From: Protonemura montana
Lineage: Eukaryota > Arthropoda > Insecta > Plecoptera > Nemouridae
Length of the DNA: 64,000 bases
Assembly (NCBI GenBank): GCA_947568835.1
Contig: OX387603.1
Location: forward strand, 188,501 to 252,500
Reading direction: 5' to 3'
The position numbers and the translations under genes were made by a program. Under the pieces are notes generated by a model, which made no database searches, was not told where the DNA came from, and was given only the letters and a program-made list of their open reading frames with translations. Positions 12,003-25,010 of this stretch are shown in pieces; the first letter of the stretch is position 1, and the number at the start of each line of letters is the position of its first letter.

Positions 12003-12639
12003 TTTTGAGAGTTATGAAGAGGGGTTTGCATGTGTTATGGCAGGATGCTCCTGCAATAATGCAGACCGCTTGTTTTTGGGTAGTAAAGATTCTTTTTGCT
12101 TGGGGGTAGGTGCCCTAGAAAAGGAGGTTGTAGGATATGTGTGAGTGTAGGTGTGCATGATAAACTAGTTTGACAGAGTGGGGGTTGACTACCTTGTCTA
12201 GTCAACGGAGGAGCCGGTAGTTTTGATTTTGGAGAGAGTTTTTTGAACACGAAGTGTCCAGTCTTGGTTAGGGGTGATGTGGATGCCAAGGAATTTAGTC
12301 GAGGGGGCACTTGGAGTTACTTTGCAGTTGACTCAGATGAGGGGGAAGAAGTCGGGGAGTTTGTTTTAGTGTGGAAGTTGATGAAGGTGGACTTTGCTGG
12401 CTGGAGGGCTAGTTGGTTGTTTAGGTAATAGGAGGAGATAATAATTGTTTGGGAGTTTGCAGCTTGGGTGAGGGAGCTGGTAGGTTGAGATTTCAGGCTG
12501 GTGGGAAGGTGGGTCGTGTTGTCTGCAAATTGGAAGAGGGAGCGGCCAAGTTAAAAGTTGAGGAAGGTCGTTGACGTAGAGGAGGAAAAGGAGAGGGGAA
12601 GCACCGAGCCTTGCTTGATAGAGAATACATACAGATACA

Positions 12640-12775
12640 GATACGTAGGGGGGTAGATATGGTGGGGGGTAGATACGGTGGGGGGTAGATACGGAGGGGG
12701 GTAGATACGGAGGGGGGTAGATACGGAGGGAGGTAGATACGTAGGGGGGTAGATATGAAGGGGGGTTTGCCGGGG
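12640..12775. repeat. 16-bp G-rich minisatellite
   Basis: About eight to nine copies of GATACGGAGGGGGGTA and close variants. It interrupts the LINE reading frame and in translation gives Pro/Tyr-rich repeats, explaining the overlapping minus-strand open frames here. Confidence 0.8.
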
Positions 12776-13328
12776 GTTGAAGAGTAATGAGGCAATCCAC
12801 TTGTCATGGGTTCCTCTGGTTCCTTGAGACTGGATATTGGGGAGGAGGAGGGTGTGGTTGATTGTGTCCAAGACTTTGCTGAGATCACAAGAGTCCCAGT
12901 GCCTGATCATCTTTGTCCAGGGCAGTGTGGATGGTAGAGAGGAATTGCAAGATGGCTGTGATGGTGAATTTATTCTTCTGGAAGCTGTGTTTGCAGTCTG
13001 GAAGGATGTTGTGGGTGTTAAGCAAGGAAAGAAGCCGGGAGAGCATGATTTATTCGATGAGTCTGGACAATGTGGAGAGGTAGGAGATGGGCCTATCGTT
13101 GTCAACGATTGGGATGATGAGAGCCTGTTTGAGTTTGGTGGGAATATGTTGAGGTAAAGGAGCTATTATTGATGAGGGTGAGGGGGTCGGTTAGGAGGTG
13201 CAAGTTGCTGGCTATGAACTCAGATGGAGAACTCATCTAGTTCGCTCCAGTGTTTGTTTTGGAGGAAGCGGATTCCAAAGGAGATCTCTCCAGGATTGGT
13301 AGAGAATAGGAATATTGACTTTGAGGGT

Positions 13329-16300
13329 GACTTGGCTAGGATTGGCTTGGCTAGGATTGGCTTGGCTAGGATTGGCTTGGCTTGCCTTGGATTGGCTAGG
13401 ATTGGCTTGGCTCGGCTTAGCTTGACTTGGCTTGGCTTGGCTTGGCTTGGCTTGGCTTAGCTAGGATTGGCTAGGCTTGGCTTGGCTTGGCTTGGCTTGG
13501 CTAGGCTTGGCTTGGCTAGGCTTGGCTTGGCTTGGATTGGCTAGGATTGGCTAGGCTTGGCTTGGCTTGGCTTGGCTAGGATTGGCTTGGCTTGGCTTCG
13601 ATTGGCTAGGATTGGCTTGGCTCGGCTTAGCTTGACTTGGCTTGGCTTGGCTAGGATTGGCTTGGCTTGGCTTGGCTAGGATTGGCTTGGCTTGGCTTGG
13701 CTTGGCTTGGCTAGGATTGGCTTGGCTCGGCTTAGCTTGACTTGGCTTGGCTTGGCTAGGATTGGCTTGGCTTGGCTTGGCTAGGATTGGCTAGGATTGG
13801 CTTGGCTTGGCTTGGCTTGGCTTGGCTAGGATTGGCTTGGCTTGGCTTCGATTGGCTAGGATTGGCTTGGCTCGGCTTAGCTTGACTTGGCCTTGCTTGG
13901 CTAGGATTGGCTTGGCTTGGCTTGGCTAGGATTGGCTTGGCTTGGCTTGGCTAGGATTGGCTTGGCTTGGCTAGGATTGGCTTGGCTTGGCTTGGCTAGG
14001 ATTGGCTTGGCTTGGCTTGGCTAGGATTGGCTAGGATTGGCTTGGCTTGGCTTGGCTAGGATTGGCTTGGCTCGGCTTGGCTTGGCTAGGATTGGCTTGG
14101 CTAGGATTGGCTTGGCTTGGCTAGGATTGGCTTGGCTTGGCTAGGATTGGCTTGGCTTGGCTTGGCTAGGATTGGCTAGGATTGGCTTGGCTTGGCTTGG
14201 CTAGGATTGGCTTGGCTCGGCTTGGCTTGGCTAGGATTGGCTTGGCTAGGATTGGCTTGGCTTGGCTTGGCTAGGATTGGCTTGGCTTGGCTTGGCTAGG
14301 ATTGGCTTGGCTCGGCTTGGCTTGGCTAGGATTGGCTTGGCTAGGATTGGCTTGGCTTGGCTTGGCTAGGATTGGCTTGGCTAGGATTGGCTTGGCTTGG
14401 CTTGGCTAGGATTGGCTTGACTTGGCTTGGCTTGGCTTGGCTTGGCTAGGATTAACTTGACTTGGCTTGGCTTGGCTTGGCTAGGATTGGCTTGGCTTGG
14501 CTAGGATTGGCTTGGCTAGGATTGGCTTGGCTTGGCTAGGATTGGCTTGGCTTGGCTTGGCTTGGCTTGGCTAGGATTGGCTTGACTTGGCTTGGCTAGG
14601 ATTGGCTTGACTTGGCTAGGATTGGCTTGGCTTGGCTTGGCTTGGCTTGGCTTGGCTAGGATTGGCTTGACTTGGCTTGGCTAGGATTGGCTTGGCTTGG
14701 CTAGGATTGGCTTGGCTAGGATTGGCTTGGCTTGGCTTGGCTTGGCTTGGCTTGGCTAGGATTGGCTTGACTTGGCTTGGCTAGGATTGGCTTGGCTTGG
14801 CTTGGCTTGGCTTGGCTTGGCTAGGATTGGCTTGGCTAGGATTGGCTTGGCTTGGCTAGGATTGGCTTGGCTTGGCTTGGCTAGGATTGGCTTGACTTGG
14901 CTTGGCTTGGCTTGGCTAGGATTGGCTTGGCTTGGCTAGGATTGGCTTGGCTAGGATTGGCTTGGCTTGGCTAGGATTGGCTTGGCTTGGCTTGGCTTGG
15001 CTTGGCTAGGCTAGGCTTGGCTTGGCTTGGAATGGCTTGGCTTGGCTTGGCTTGGCTAGGATTGGCTTGGCTTGGCTTGGCTTGGCTAGGATTGGCTTGG
15101 CTAGGATTGGCTTGACTTGGCTTGGCTTGGCTTGGCTTGGATTGGCTTGGCTTGACTTGGCTTGGCTTGACTTGGCTAGGATTGGCTTGACTTGGCTAGC
15201 ATTGGCTTGACTTGGCTAAGATTGGCTTGGCTTGGCTAGGATTGGCTTGCCTAGGATTGGCTTGGATTGGCTTGGCTTAGCTTGGCTAGGCTAGGATTGG
15301 CTTGACTTGGCTAGGATTGGCTTGGCTTGACTTGGCTTGGCTTGGCTAGAATTGGCTTGACTTGGCTAGGATTGGCTTGGCTTGGCTAGGATTGGCTTGA
15401 CTTGGCTAGGATTGGCTTGACTTGGCTTGGCTAGAATTGGCTTGACTTGGCTAGGATTGGCTCGACTTGGCTAGGATTGGCTTGGCTTGACTTGGCTTGG
15501 CTAGAATTGGCTTGACTTGGCTTGGATTGGCTTGGCTTGGCTAGAATTGGCTTGACTTGGCTAGGATTGGCTTGGCTTGGCTTGGCTTGGCTAGGCTTGG
15601 CTTGACTTGGCTAGGATTGGCTTAGCTTGGCTCGGCTTGGCTAGGATTGGCTTGGCTAGGATTGGCTTGGCTTGGCTCGGCTTGGCTTGGATTGGCTTGG
15701 CTAGGATTGGCTTGGCTTGGCTTGGCTTGGCTTGGCTAGGATTGGCTTGGCTTGACTTGGCTAGGATTGGCTTGGCTTGGCTTGGCTAGGCTTGGCTTGG
15801 CTTGGCTTGGCTTGACTTGGATTGGCTAGGATTGGCTAGGATTGGCTTGACTTGGCTAGGCTTGGCTTGGCTTGGCTTGGCTAGGATTGGCTTGGCTTGG
15901 CTTGGCTAGGATAGGTTGGCTTGGCTAGGATTGGCTTGGCTTGGCTAGGCTTGGCTTAACTTGGCTAGGATTGGCTTGGCTTGGCTAGGCTTGGCTTGAC
16001 TTGGCTAGGATTGGCTTGGCTTGGCTAGGATTGGCTTGGCTTGGCTTGGCTTGGATTGGCTTGGCTTGGCTTCGCTTGGCTAGGATTGGCTAGGATTGGC
16101 TTGGCTTGGCTAGGATTGGCTAGGATAAGCTTGGCTTGGCTTAGCTTGGCTAGGATTGGCTTGGCTTGGCTTGGCTAGGATTGGCTAGGATTGGCTTGGC
16201 TTGGCTAGGATTGGCTTGGCTTGGCTTGGCTTGGCTAGGATTGGCTTGACTTGGCTAGGATTGGCTTGGCTTGGCTTGGCTTGGATTGGCTTGGATTGGC

Positions 16301-19300
16301 TTGGCTGGGCTAGCATTGGCTTGACTTGGCTAAGATTGGCTTGGCTTGGCTAGGATTGGCTTGCCTAGGATTGGCTTGGATTGGCTTGGCTTAGCTTGGC
16401 TAGGCTAGGATTGGCTTGACTTGGCTAGGATTGGCTTGGCTTGACTTGGCTTGGCTTGGCTAGAATTGGCTTGACTTGGCTAGGATTGGCTTGGCTAGGA
16501 TTGGCTTGACTTGGCTAGGATTGGCTTGGCTTGACTTGGCTTGGCTAGAATTGGCTTGACTTGGCTAGGATTGGCTCGACTTGGCTAGGATTGGCTTGGC
16601 TTGACTTGGCTTGGCTAGAATTGGCTTGACTTGGCTTGGATTGGCTTGGCTTGGCTAGAATTGGCTTGACTTGGCTAGGATTGGCTTGGCTTGGCTTGGC
16701 TTGGCTAGGCTTGGCTTGACTTGGCTAGGATTGGCTTGGCTTGGCTCGGCTTGGCTAGGATTGGCTTGGCTAGGATTGGCTTGGCTTGGCTCGGCTTGGC
16801 TTGGATTGGCTTGGCTAGGATTGGCTTGGCTTGGCTAGGATTGGCTTGGCTTGACTTGGCTAGGATTGGCTTGGCTTGGCTTGGCGAGGCTTGGCTTGGC
16901 TTGGCTTGGCTTGACTTGGATTGGCTAGGATTGGCTAGGATTGGCTTGACTTGGCTAGGCTTGGCTTGGCTTGGCTTGGCTTGGCTAGGATTGGCTTGGC
17001 TTGGCTTGGCTAGGATTGGCTTGGCTTGGCTAGGATTGGCTTGGCTTGGCTAGGATTGGCTTGGCTTGGCTAGGCTTGGCTTAACTTGGCTAGGATTGGC
17101 TTGGCTTGGCTAGGCTTGGCTTGACTTGGCTAGGATTGGCTTGGCTTGGCTAGGATTGGCTTGGCTTGGCTTGGCTTGGATTGGCTTGGCTTGGCTTCGC
17201 TTGGCTAGGATTGGCTAGGATTGGCTTGGCTTGGCTAGGATTGGCTAGGATAAGCTTGGCTTGGCTTAGCTTGGCTAGGATTGGCTTGGCTTGGCTTGGC
17301 TAGGATTGGCTAGGATTGGCTTGGCTTGGCTAGGATTGGCTTGGCTTGGCTTGGCTTGGCTAGGATTGGCTTGACTTGGCTAGGATTGGCTTGGCTTGGC
17401 TTGGCTTGGATTGGCTTGGATTGGCTTGGCTTGGCTTGGCTTGGCTAGGATTGGCTCGGCTTGGCTTGGCTAGGATTGGCTTGGCTAGGATTGGCTTGGC
17501 TTGGCTTGGCTAGGCTTGGCTTGGCTTGGCTAGGATTGGCTTGGCTTGGCTGGGATTGGCTTGGATTGGCTTGGCTTGGCTTGGCTAGGATTGGCTTGGC
17601 TTGGCTTGGATTGGCTTGGCTTGGATTGGCTTGGCTTGGCTTGGCTTGGCTAGGATTGGCTTGACTTGGCTTGGCTAGGATTGGCTTGGCTAGGATTGGC
17701 TTGGCTTGGATTGGCTTGACTTGGCGTGGATTGGCTTGTCTTGGCTAGGATTGGCTTGGCTTGGATTGGCTTGGATTGGCTAGGATTGGCTTGGCTTGGC
17801 TTGGCTAGGATTGGCTTGGCTTGGCTAGGATTGGCTTGGCTTGGCTTGGAATGGCTTGGCTTGGCTTGGCTTGGCTAGGATTGGCTTGGCTTGGCTTCGA
17901 TTGGCTAGGATTGGCTTGGCTCGGCTTAGCTTGACTTGGCTTGGCTTGGCTAGGATTGGCTTGGCTTGGCTTGGCTTGGCTTGGCTAGGATTGGCTTGGC
18001 TCGGCTTGGCTTGGCTTGACTTGGCTTGCCTAGGATTGGCTTGGCTTGGCTTGGCTAGGCTTGACTTGGCTTGGCTTGGCTAGGATTGGCTTGGCATGAC
18101 TTGGCTAGGATTGGCTTGGATTGGCTTGGCTTGGCTTGGCTTGGCTAAGCTTGGCTTGGCTTGGCTTGGCTTGGCTTGGCTTGGCTTGTCTTGGATTGGC
18201 TTGGCTTGGCTTGGCTTGGCTTGACTTGGCTAGGATTGGCTTGGCTTGGATTGGCTTGGATTGGCTTGGCTTGGATTGGCTTGGCTTGGCTTGGCTAGGA
18301 TTGGCTAGGATTGGCTTGGCTTGGATTGGCTTGGCTTGGCTAGGCTTGGCTAGGATTGGCTTGACTTGGCTTGACTTGGCTTGGCTAGGATTGGCTTGGC
18401 TAGGATTGGCTTGGCTTGGATTGGCTTGACTTGGCTTGGCTTGGCTTGGCTCGGCTTGGCTTGGCTTGGCTTGGCTTGGCTTGGATTGGCTTGGATTGGC
18501 TTGGCTTGGCTTGGCTAGGATTGGCTTGGCTTGACTTGGCTTGGCTTGGCTTGACTTGGCTTGGCTAGGATTGGCTTGACTTGGCTTGGCTTGGCTTGGC
18601 TAGGATTGGCTCGACTTGGCTAGGATTGGCTTGGCTTGGATTGGCTAGGATTGGCTGGGCTTGGCTAGGCTAGGATTGGCTTGGCTTGGCTTGGCTAGAA
18701 TTGGCTTGGCTTGGCTTGGCTTGGCATGGCTAGGATTGGCTTGGCATGGCTAGGATTGGCTCGACTTGGCTAGGATTGGCTTGGCTTGGCTTGGCTTGGC
18801 TAGGATTGGCTTGGCTTGGCTAGGCTAGGATTGGCTTGGCTTGGCTTGGCTAGAATTGGCTTGGATTGGCTTGGCTTGGCTTGGCTTGGCTTGGCTAGGA
18901 TTGGCTTGGATTGGCTTGGCTTGGCTAGGCTTGGCTAGGATTGGCTCGACTTGGCTAGGATTGGCTTGGCTTGGATTGGCTTGGCATGGCTAGGATTGGC
19001 TTGACTTGGCTAGAATTGGCTTGGCTTGGCTTGGCTAGGATTGGCTTGGCTTGGCTTGGCATGACTTGGCTAGGATTGGCTTGGCTTGGCTTGGCTAGGC
19101 TTGGCTTGACTTGGCTAGGAGCGGCTTGGCTTGGCTTGGCTTGGCTAGGCTTGGCTAGGATTGGTTTGGCTTGGCTTGGCTAGGATTGGCTTGGCTTGGC
19201 TTGGCATGACTTGGCTAGGATTGGCTTGGCTTGGCTTGGCTAGGCTTGGCTTGGCTTGGCTTGGCTTGGCTTGGCATGACTTGGCTTGGCTTGGCTAGGA

Positions 19301-20520
19301 TTGGCTTGGCTAGGATTGGCTAGGATTGGCTTGGCTTGGCTTGGCTAGGATTGGCTTGGCTAGGATTGGCTTGGCTTGGCTTGGCTTGGCTTGGCTTGGC
19401 TTGGCTAGGATTGGCTTGGCTTGGCTTGGCTTGGCTTGGCTAGGATTGGTTTGGCTTGGCTTGGCTAGGATTGGCTTGGCTTGGCTTGGCATGACTTGGC
19501 TAGGATTGGCTTGGCTAGGATTGGCTTGGCTTGGCTTGGCTTGGCTTAGCTTGACTTGGCTTGGCTTGGCTAGGATTGGCTTGGCTTGGCTTGGCTTGGC
19601 TTGGCTTAGCTTGACTTGGCTTGGCTTGGCTAGGATTGGCTTGGCTTGGCTTGGCTTGGATTGGCTTGGCTTGGCTTGGCTTGTCTAGGATTGGTTTGGC
19701 TTGGCTTGGCTAGGATTGGCTTGGCTTGGCTTGGCATGACTTGGCTAGGATTGGCTTGGCTAGGATTGGCTTGGCTAGGATTGGCTTGGCTTGGCTTGGC
19801 TTGGCTTGGCTTAGCTTGACTTGGCTTGGCTTGGCTAGGATTGGCTTGGCTTGGCTTGGCTTGGATTGGCTTGGCTTGGCTTGGCTAGGATTGGCTTGGC
19901 TTGGCTTGGCTTGGCTAGGCTTGGCTTGGCTTGGCTTGGCTTGGCATGACTTGGCTAGGATTGGTTTGGCTTGGCTTGGCTAGGATTGGCTTGGCTTGGC
20001 TTGGCATGACTTGGCTAGGATTGGCTTGGCTAGGCTTGGCTTGGCTAGGATTGGCTTGGCTAGGATTGACTTGGCTTGGCTTGGATTGGCTTGGCTTGGC
20101 TTGGCTTGGCTGGGATTGGCTTGGATTGGCTTGGCTAGGATTGGCTTGGCTTGGCTAGGATTGGCTTGGCTTGGCTTGGCTTGGATTGGCTTGGCTTGGA
20201 TTGGCTAGGATTGGCTTGGCTTGGCTAGGATTGGCTAGGATTGGCTAGGATTGGCTAGGATTGGCTAGGATTGGCTTGGATTGGCTTGGCTTGGCTTGGC
20301 TAGGATTGGCTTGGATTGGCTTGGCTAGGATTGGCTTGGCTAGGATTGGCTTGGCTTGGCTAGGATTGGCTTGGCTTGGCTTGGCTTGGCTTGGCTTGGC
20401 TAGGCTTGGCTAGGATTGGCTTGGCTTGGCTTGGCTTGGCTTGGCTTGGCTTGGCTTGGCTAGGATTGGCTTGGCTTGGCTAGGATTGGCTAGGATTGGC
20501 TAGGATTGGCTTGGCTTGGC
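13329..20520 (+). repeat. 7.2-kb pentanucleotide satellite (TTGGC/TAGGA/ATTGG)
   Basis: An uninterrupted array of 5-bp units, chiefly CTTGG with frequent CTAGG and ATTGG variants and rarer CTCGG, CTTGA and CATGA. Variants are organised into longer blocks; for example, parts of about 15.17-15.95 kb recur at about 16.3-17.1 kb, so larger segments have been re-duplicated. All three frames translate into the same 5-residue Ala-Trp-Leu-Gly-Leu pattern, which is why many spurious open frames occur. On the minus strand the array lies directly 3' of the LRR exon at 20531-20697, hence within an FBXL4 intron or at a truncation point. Confidence 0.95.
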
Positions 20521-20530
20521 TTACACTTAC

Positions 20531-20697
20531 CCCTACCATTGATACCTGTCAAGTCCAGCTGTTGTAGGGAGGATGCACTTTGGACCAACTGCAGGAGGTC
20601 TGCATCATTAGTTCCACGACAAGCAGCCAGGCCCAGCTTCTTCAGCGAAGAACAAGATTCCACCAACGGAAGAAGATCTCCAACTTCATCTGCCAGA
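20531..20697 (-). CDS. FBXL4: FBXL4 leucine-rich-repeat exon (partial gene)
   Basis: Minus-strand exon of 167 nt with a TTTTCCAG acceptor (just right of 20697) and a GTAAGT donor (left of 20531). It encodes two LRR turns, including SLKKLGLAACRGTNDADLL and SASSLQQLDLTGI, which align with the penultimate LRR region of F-box/LRR protein 4 (pattern LQKLFLTANR...DTDI...LQQLDILGT). FBXL4 is a mitochondrial SCF substrate receptor that limits mitophagy. It lies on the same strand as the FBXL4 5' exons at 27026-27900, consistent with one gene. F-box and earlier LRR exons were not recognised in 20.7-27.0 kb, so they may be short, diverged or lost. The last exon is not seen left of the satellite. Confidence 0.6.
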
Positions 20698-20975
20698 CTG
20701 GAAAACAAATACAACTGTTACTGTCAAACCCAAACATTTCTGAGAGGCTTCATATTGCTACTAGACACATTTATAAAAAGCATTTTTTCATCTTTAAGAA
20801 CGAGTAGCAAGTCTTAAAGATCAGGAGTTAACATTATGTGCTTTTCTGATTTTCAGATGTAATTGAGATAAACCTTTTTTTATCTCATAACTGGCCCAAA
20901 CTTTATCACAAAACTTTCAGATAAACTTTATCAGTTCTTTGGCAAAATGCAACTGTAATTTTTGATAATCTTCAC

Positions 20976-21196
20976 AGTTAAAGCTAACAACAGAAAGAAG
21001 ATAGTATATATAGATATAGTAGCGCTGCTATAGCTGAATTCAGCAATGATCAGCAATAACAATACAGCGATGATATGTCAAATACTTGACAGTTAAAGCT
21101 AACAACAGAAAGAAGATAGTATATATAGATATAGTAGCGCTGCTATAGCTGAATTCAGCAATGATCAGCAATAACAATACAGCAATGATATGTCAA
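20976..21196. repeat. 111-bp direct duplication, 2 copies
   Basis: Two almost identical units starting ACAGTTAAAGCTAACAACAG; the visible difference is CAGCGATG versus CAGCAATG. No coding content. A recent local tandem duplication in the FBXL4 intron or intergenic space. Confidence 0.85.
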
Positions 21197-22577
21197 ACTT
21201 GCAGTACCCGCTGCCTAACGGCCGCTTAAGATTTTGAGGGACTGGGCATTTTGGTTTAAATGTAAAGCCTACCATGCAATACCATACAGTACCCCCATTT
21301 ATTTTATTTGAAATTTGCCGCTTATGTCACTTAGGGTCACTGCATTGTGGAAACTCTGTGAATTCTTAAGTGACCACGATGACAATTTCGAAAACAAACG
21401 ACGTTGGCTGTCAAAAGATTTCCGTGTATGATTTCTTGAAATATTTCTTAGAGAGTGAAACTTGTGAAATACCTTTTACATCTCCACTAGATCTTACTAA
21501 AAACATGTTTAAAGAACGGATAAGCACTTAGAATTGACAAAATGTAATTTAAGTTGTTTGACATTGATTGAGAACTGTCAAAATCTTTCCTTGCCACCAA
21601 GTTTTAAATAAAATTTATTATGAAAATCCCAATAAATCATCGTATAAATGTCGCGTAGGGTCGTGCTCTGACTCATGTAAAATTTAAAATTATTCCCAGC
21701 AATGTTTGACCGGTTTCTTAAAAGTATTTGACATTCTAATCCCGTTTGACGTTTGAAAATCCTGAATGCACTGCCGCAAAGATAAGTTCAAGAATTCGTT
21801 CACCTTGCTGTGGTTAAAAAACCAAACAAATTAATGCATCTGTCAAACTTTTTGCAAATTAATTAATATTTCACGTAAAACGAACTTAAATAACAGTGTT
21901 TGGGCTCAATTTCTTCAACAACTTCCATGGGAATGCATGAAGAGTATTACCGAGATGCTGCAGGTCATTTAAAGGCAAGTTTGAATTAAATAAAAATCGA
22001 GCTGTCAGACATGGCTTTAAATCGCCTCGCCAGCCACGATGCAAACACAATTATCAATATTTCACCAAAAAAACGCTTTCAAATCTCCCTCAAAGTGTCA
22101 CAATAGGAAAAAGATACTTCACCAGAAGAACATGCATTGCATGACATCACGGTATGAGTTGGTGACAGAGAACGGAGGAGGCCGAGCTTGAGAAGAAGTC
22201 ACTGATCCTTGTTCTCTGTTTCATGAATGAATCCAACAGCGACCTGTAAATAAATCAATCAATAAAGAAGATGATTAATTAAGATCTATTAGGCCCCTGA
22301 CTAGGCCAGTGTGTGATCCTTCAAGGGCAGGTCAAAGATTGGGTTGTGACAATATCACAAAGTATTCAAAATGCAGCTCAGAAAAATACATTTCTAAATT
22401 TCTCATGGCAAAATTAGTTGAGTATAGTTTGTAAAAGATACAGTCTGTCGTGTAGCCACTAGATCGTGGCCCACTAATGCGGTCAGGTGGTGAATAATTA
22501 GAGTGTATGGGACAAAATGGTCATCACAGACATGGAACATCTGAGCTGACAAGATTGTCGGGTCGCTGCCACCAGCC
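21197..22577. other. Unassigned sequence
   Basis: No coding exon, RNA or mobile element was recognised. If the FBXL4 gene spans 20.5-27.9 kb this would be intronic. Confidence 0.35.
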
Positions 22578-22912
22578 CTGCCTAACAGAGGCCTAACAGG
22601 GGCCTAACAGAGGCCTAACAGAGGCCTAACAGGGGCCTAACAGAGGCCTAACAGGGGCTTAACAGGGGCTTAACAGAGGCCTAACAGGGGCTTAACAGAG
22701 GCCTAACAGGGGCCTAACAGGGGCTTCACAGAGGCCTAACAGGGGCCTAACAGGGGCCTAACAGAGGCCTAACAGAGGCCTAACAGGGGCCTAACAGAGG
22801 CCTAACAGGGGCTTAACAGGGGCCTAACAGAGGCCTAACAGGGGCTTAACAGGGGCCTAACAGAGGCCTAACAGGGGCTTAACAGGGGCTTAACAGGGGC
22901 GTAACAGAGGCT
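22578..22912. repeat. 12-bp minisatellite, about 28 copies
   Basis: Tandem units GAGGCCTAACAG and GGGGCCTAACAG, with a GGGGCTTAACAG variant, intermixed without an obvious fixed order. Twelve bp is four codons, but no frame looks genuine. Confidence 0.9.
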
Positions 22913-24469
22913 TATTGCCATTATGGAAATTCGGTACGCGCTCTTCAGAAAGTGTGAATTCGCCAAAGCGTGAGCCTTGGTTTCCTGAGTGCAATGGAAA
23001 TTGAAATCGGCAAGATTGACTGAATGAATGAACAAGAGACACAAATTTAGGATTGAAATGATGATTTGAATTTAATTATAGAAACAATATGATCTAGACG
23101 GTACTACTTACAATTCTCTAGTGGATAACCACACACATTGCTCTTTAATATTGCTAACAAAATAATATCTAGTAAAGACGAAGAAAATAGAAAGAACTGG
23201 AACATTGAACTTGAATTACTAACGTAATTTACACTTGAACTTTACAATGAAGCTAAAAGAAGTGACCGCTCACTTGCTAGAGGAACAGAGGGATGGTACA
23301 GAGGGAAGTTGCAAGTGCTAAAGGTCAGTGGAGGTGGTTTGACGCATAATGTAGGAATGTGAGGCTGGTATATTGAAGAAGGGTTGGGTTTGCTGACCAA
23401 CGGTAAATGTGGGTTAAAAGCGTAGAAATGAGGAGACAGTGATGCTATGAGAAAGGAATTGAAATCAGAAATAGAATATGTACATTGGTTTGCTAGCTTG
23501 GCTCGACTGGCATGACACAGTCCAATCACACTCATTCCGAGATATTCAAAGCAATTTCAGCAAATGTTAGAACATTTTGACAAACATGATCATTTAGGCA
23601 CAAAAACAACTACATCCAAATAAGACGTCACGGCACAAGTCTCCCGACCCATATCGACTCAAAATTGAACAAGGAATCCAAATATACCAACAAAAAAGCA
23701 ATCCGACCAGGATTATCCGTGCGGCGGTATGGGTATATCATGAATATGAATATCAATATCGGTATGAATATCATGGTGAAATCAGCATGTGAAACAAGTT
23801 TCGTGCATTGAATCAAGTAGAACATAACCACAAAATGCGCAGAAGAAGTACGTACCTTTGTTTCTTCTCTCGTGTCCTGGTAGAATTATTTTTCGTCCTC
23901 TTTCTACTTCCAACACTACATTTCCCCACATTTACACCTTCTAGATCCTCTCAAGCCATTAATTAGACAAATAAACGTCTTACCTATCGAATAAACACAC
24001 GATAAAATGCCAACGTGCTGTCAACAGGTTGCACTACTTTGCATAAGAAATGCAGCAGGAATATCGGTCAGAGGCGATAAATCCAGACGAAAAATGGGGC
24101 ATATTTGAATAGTACACAATTTTACATACGCATTGCAGCATAATTCTTGGTCAGAGGCAATGGATCCAGCAGGGTAGGAATATAGTACCGCCAATTAGAA
24201 GCTACGTTTGAACAGAGGTTTGAACTTACTGACGCTTGCCTTGGAAGTGAAATCAGCTGTTTTGTTGCTTCATTGCCCGTGAACTCGTGTGGATTTCACA
24301 CCACAAGAGGTGCTAATTTATCAAAACTGGGGATGTTAATAAAGTTTAAATCAGTGTCGTATTGTAAAAAAGTCTATGCAAGATATTTTAAATATCAGCT
24401 TTTTAATTTATTTTATCTTTTATGCCATACAGATAAAATTGCAAATTAAAAATCAACACAGCTGCCTTT
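22913..24469. other. Unassigned sequence
   Basis: A minus-strand open frame at 23242-23535 is rich in Ser, Pro and Leu and has no recognisable domain; it is not called as a gene. Nothing else was recognised. Confidence 0.3.
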
Positions 24470-25010
24470 TTGATGATTTTTTCTCTAACCATACAAACAT
24501 TTTTGGGGAAACTTGATTTTCAAAGCCATAATACCGACTCAACCAGCTTCTTCTCAACAAGCTATGATGAAGTCAACACCCTAATATCATGTACCAAAAA
24601 AGTTTTTTCTAAAGCTCCATCGAGGATAAATACTTATCGAAATTTGCTACCTGGAGTTCCGCTGCCACCTGAACCTATCATCACTCGTTGGGGATCGTGG
24701 ATTGAGGCAGCTATATTCTATTGTGACCACTTTGAGGAGGTCAAATCAGTGATAGTGTCGTTTGATCCAGAAGAGGCGGCAAGCATAAAAACCCTTCAGA
24801 AATTATTCACATCCAAATCAAAAGTTAGCGATCTGATATATATTAAATCCAATTTTGGTACCATTCCTGGAAAAATAAAATTGCTAGAGACGATTTGAGA
24901 ACCTTTGACGACATCGCTTCAGATAATACAAGATCTTCACTCGGAACTGTCTAAAGCTCCCGGTGGCCGTGCCAAAGTAGCACTTAACAAACTGGACTAT
25001 GTACTGTAAG
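24470..25010 (+). mobile_element. hAT-like transposase remnant
   Basis: A frame at 24470-24898 and its continuation past one TGA (24896-24898) to about 25008 encode the C-terminal half of a hAT-superfamily (RNase H-like) transposase-derived protein. It contains KKVFSKAPSRI, then PPEPIITRWGSWIEAAIFY, the LPP-P-TRWG(T/S)W motif typical of these proteins, then EEVKSVI. After the stop comes a HSELSKAPGGRAKVALNKLD block. Zinc-finger and catalytic N-terminal parts are absent. It is a broken fragment, not a domesticated gene on present evidence. Confidence 0.6.

Larger units (their letters stand above)
10800..13320 (-). mobile_element. Jockey/CR1-like LINE, degenerate, with internal tandem expansions
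   Basis: Read from 13320 down to 10800 this is ORF2 of a non-LTR retrotransposon. Recognisable pieces in order are an RPISYLSTLSRLIEKIMLSR-type RT start (about 13100-13040), a DLSKVLDTINHTLLL block (about 12890-12840), a 'GSVL...LLFLLYVNDLP' block (about 12600-12550), a post-palm AHLHSHISYNLLFLGH block (about 12165-12110), the 'IIAGASCHNTCKPLF' block (about 12050-12010), and the C-terminal 'FKLHIFLLNNHFYSLDE' block (about 11075-11020). It ends with an (AATAC)n tail at 10800-10842. Two insert-like expansions break it: a 16-bp minisatellite (about 12640-12775) and a 117-bp array (11191-12002). Several frameshifts make it non-functional. Confidence 0.75.

Noticed and set aside
13224..20208. Many frames encoding Ala-Trp-Leu-Gly-Leu repeats
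   Set aside because: Products of a 5-bp satellite read with a 15-nt period; no start context, no splice sites, no non-repetitive part.
22578..22912. CRISPR-like direct repeats
   Set aside because: A 12-bp uninterrupted minisatellite without spacers, in a eukaryotic context.
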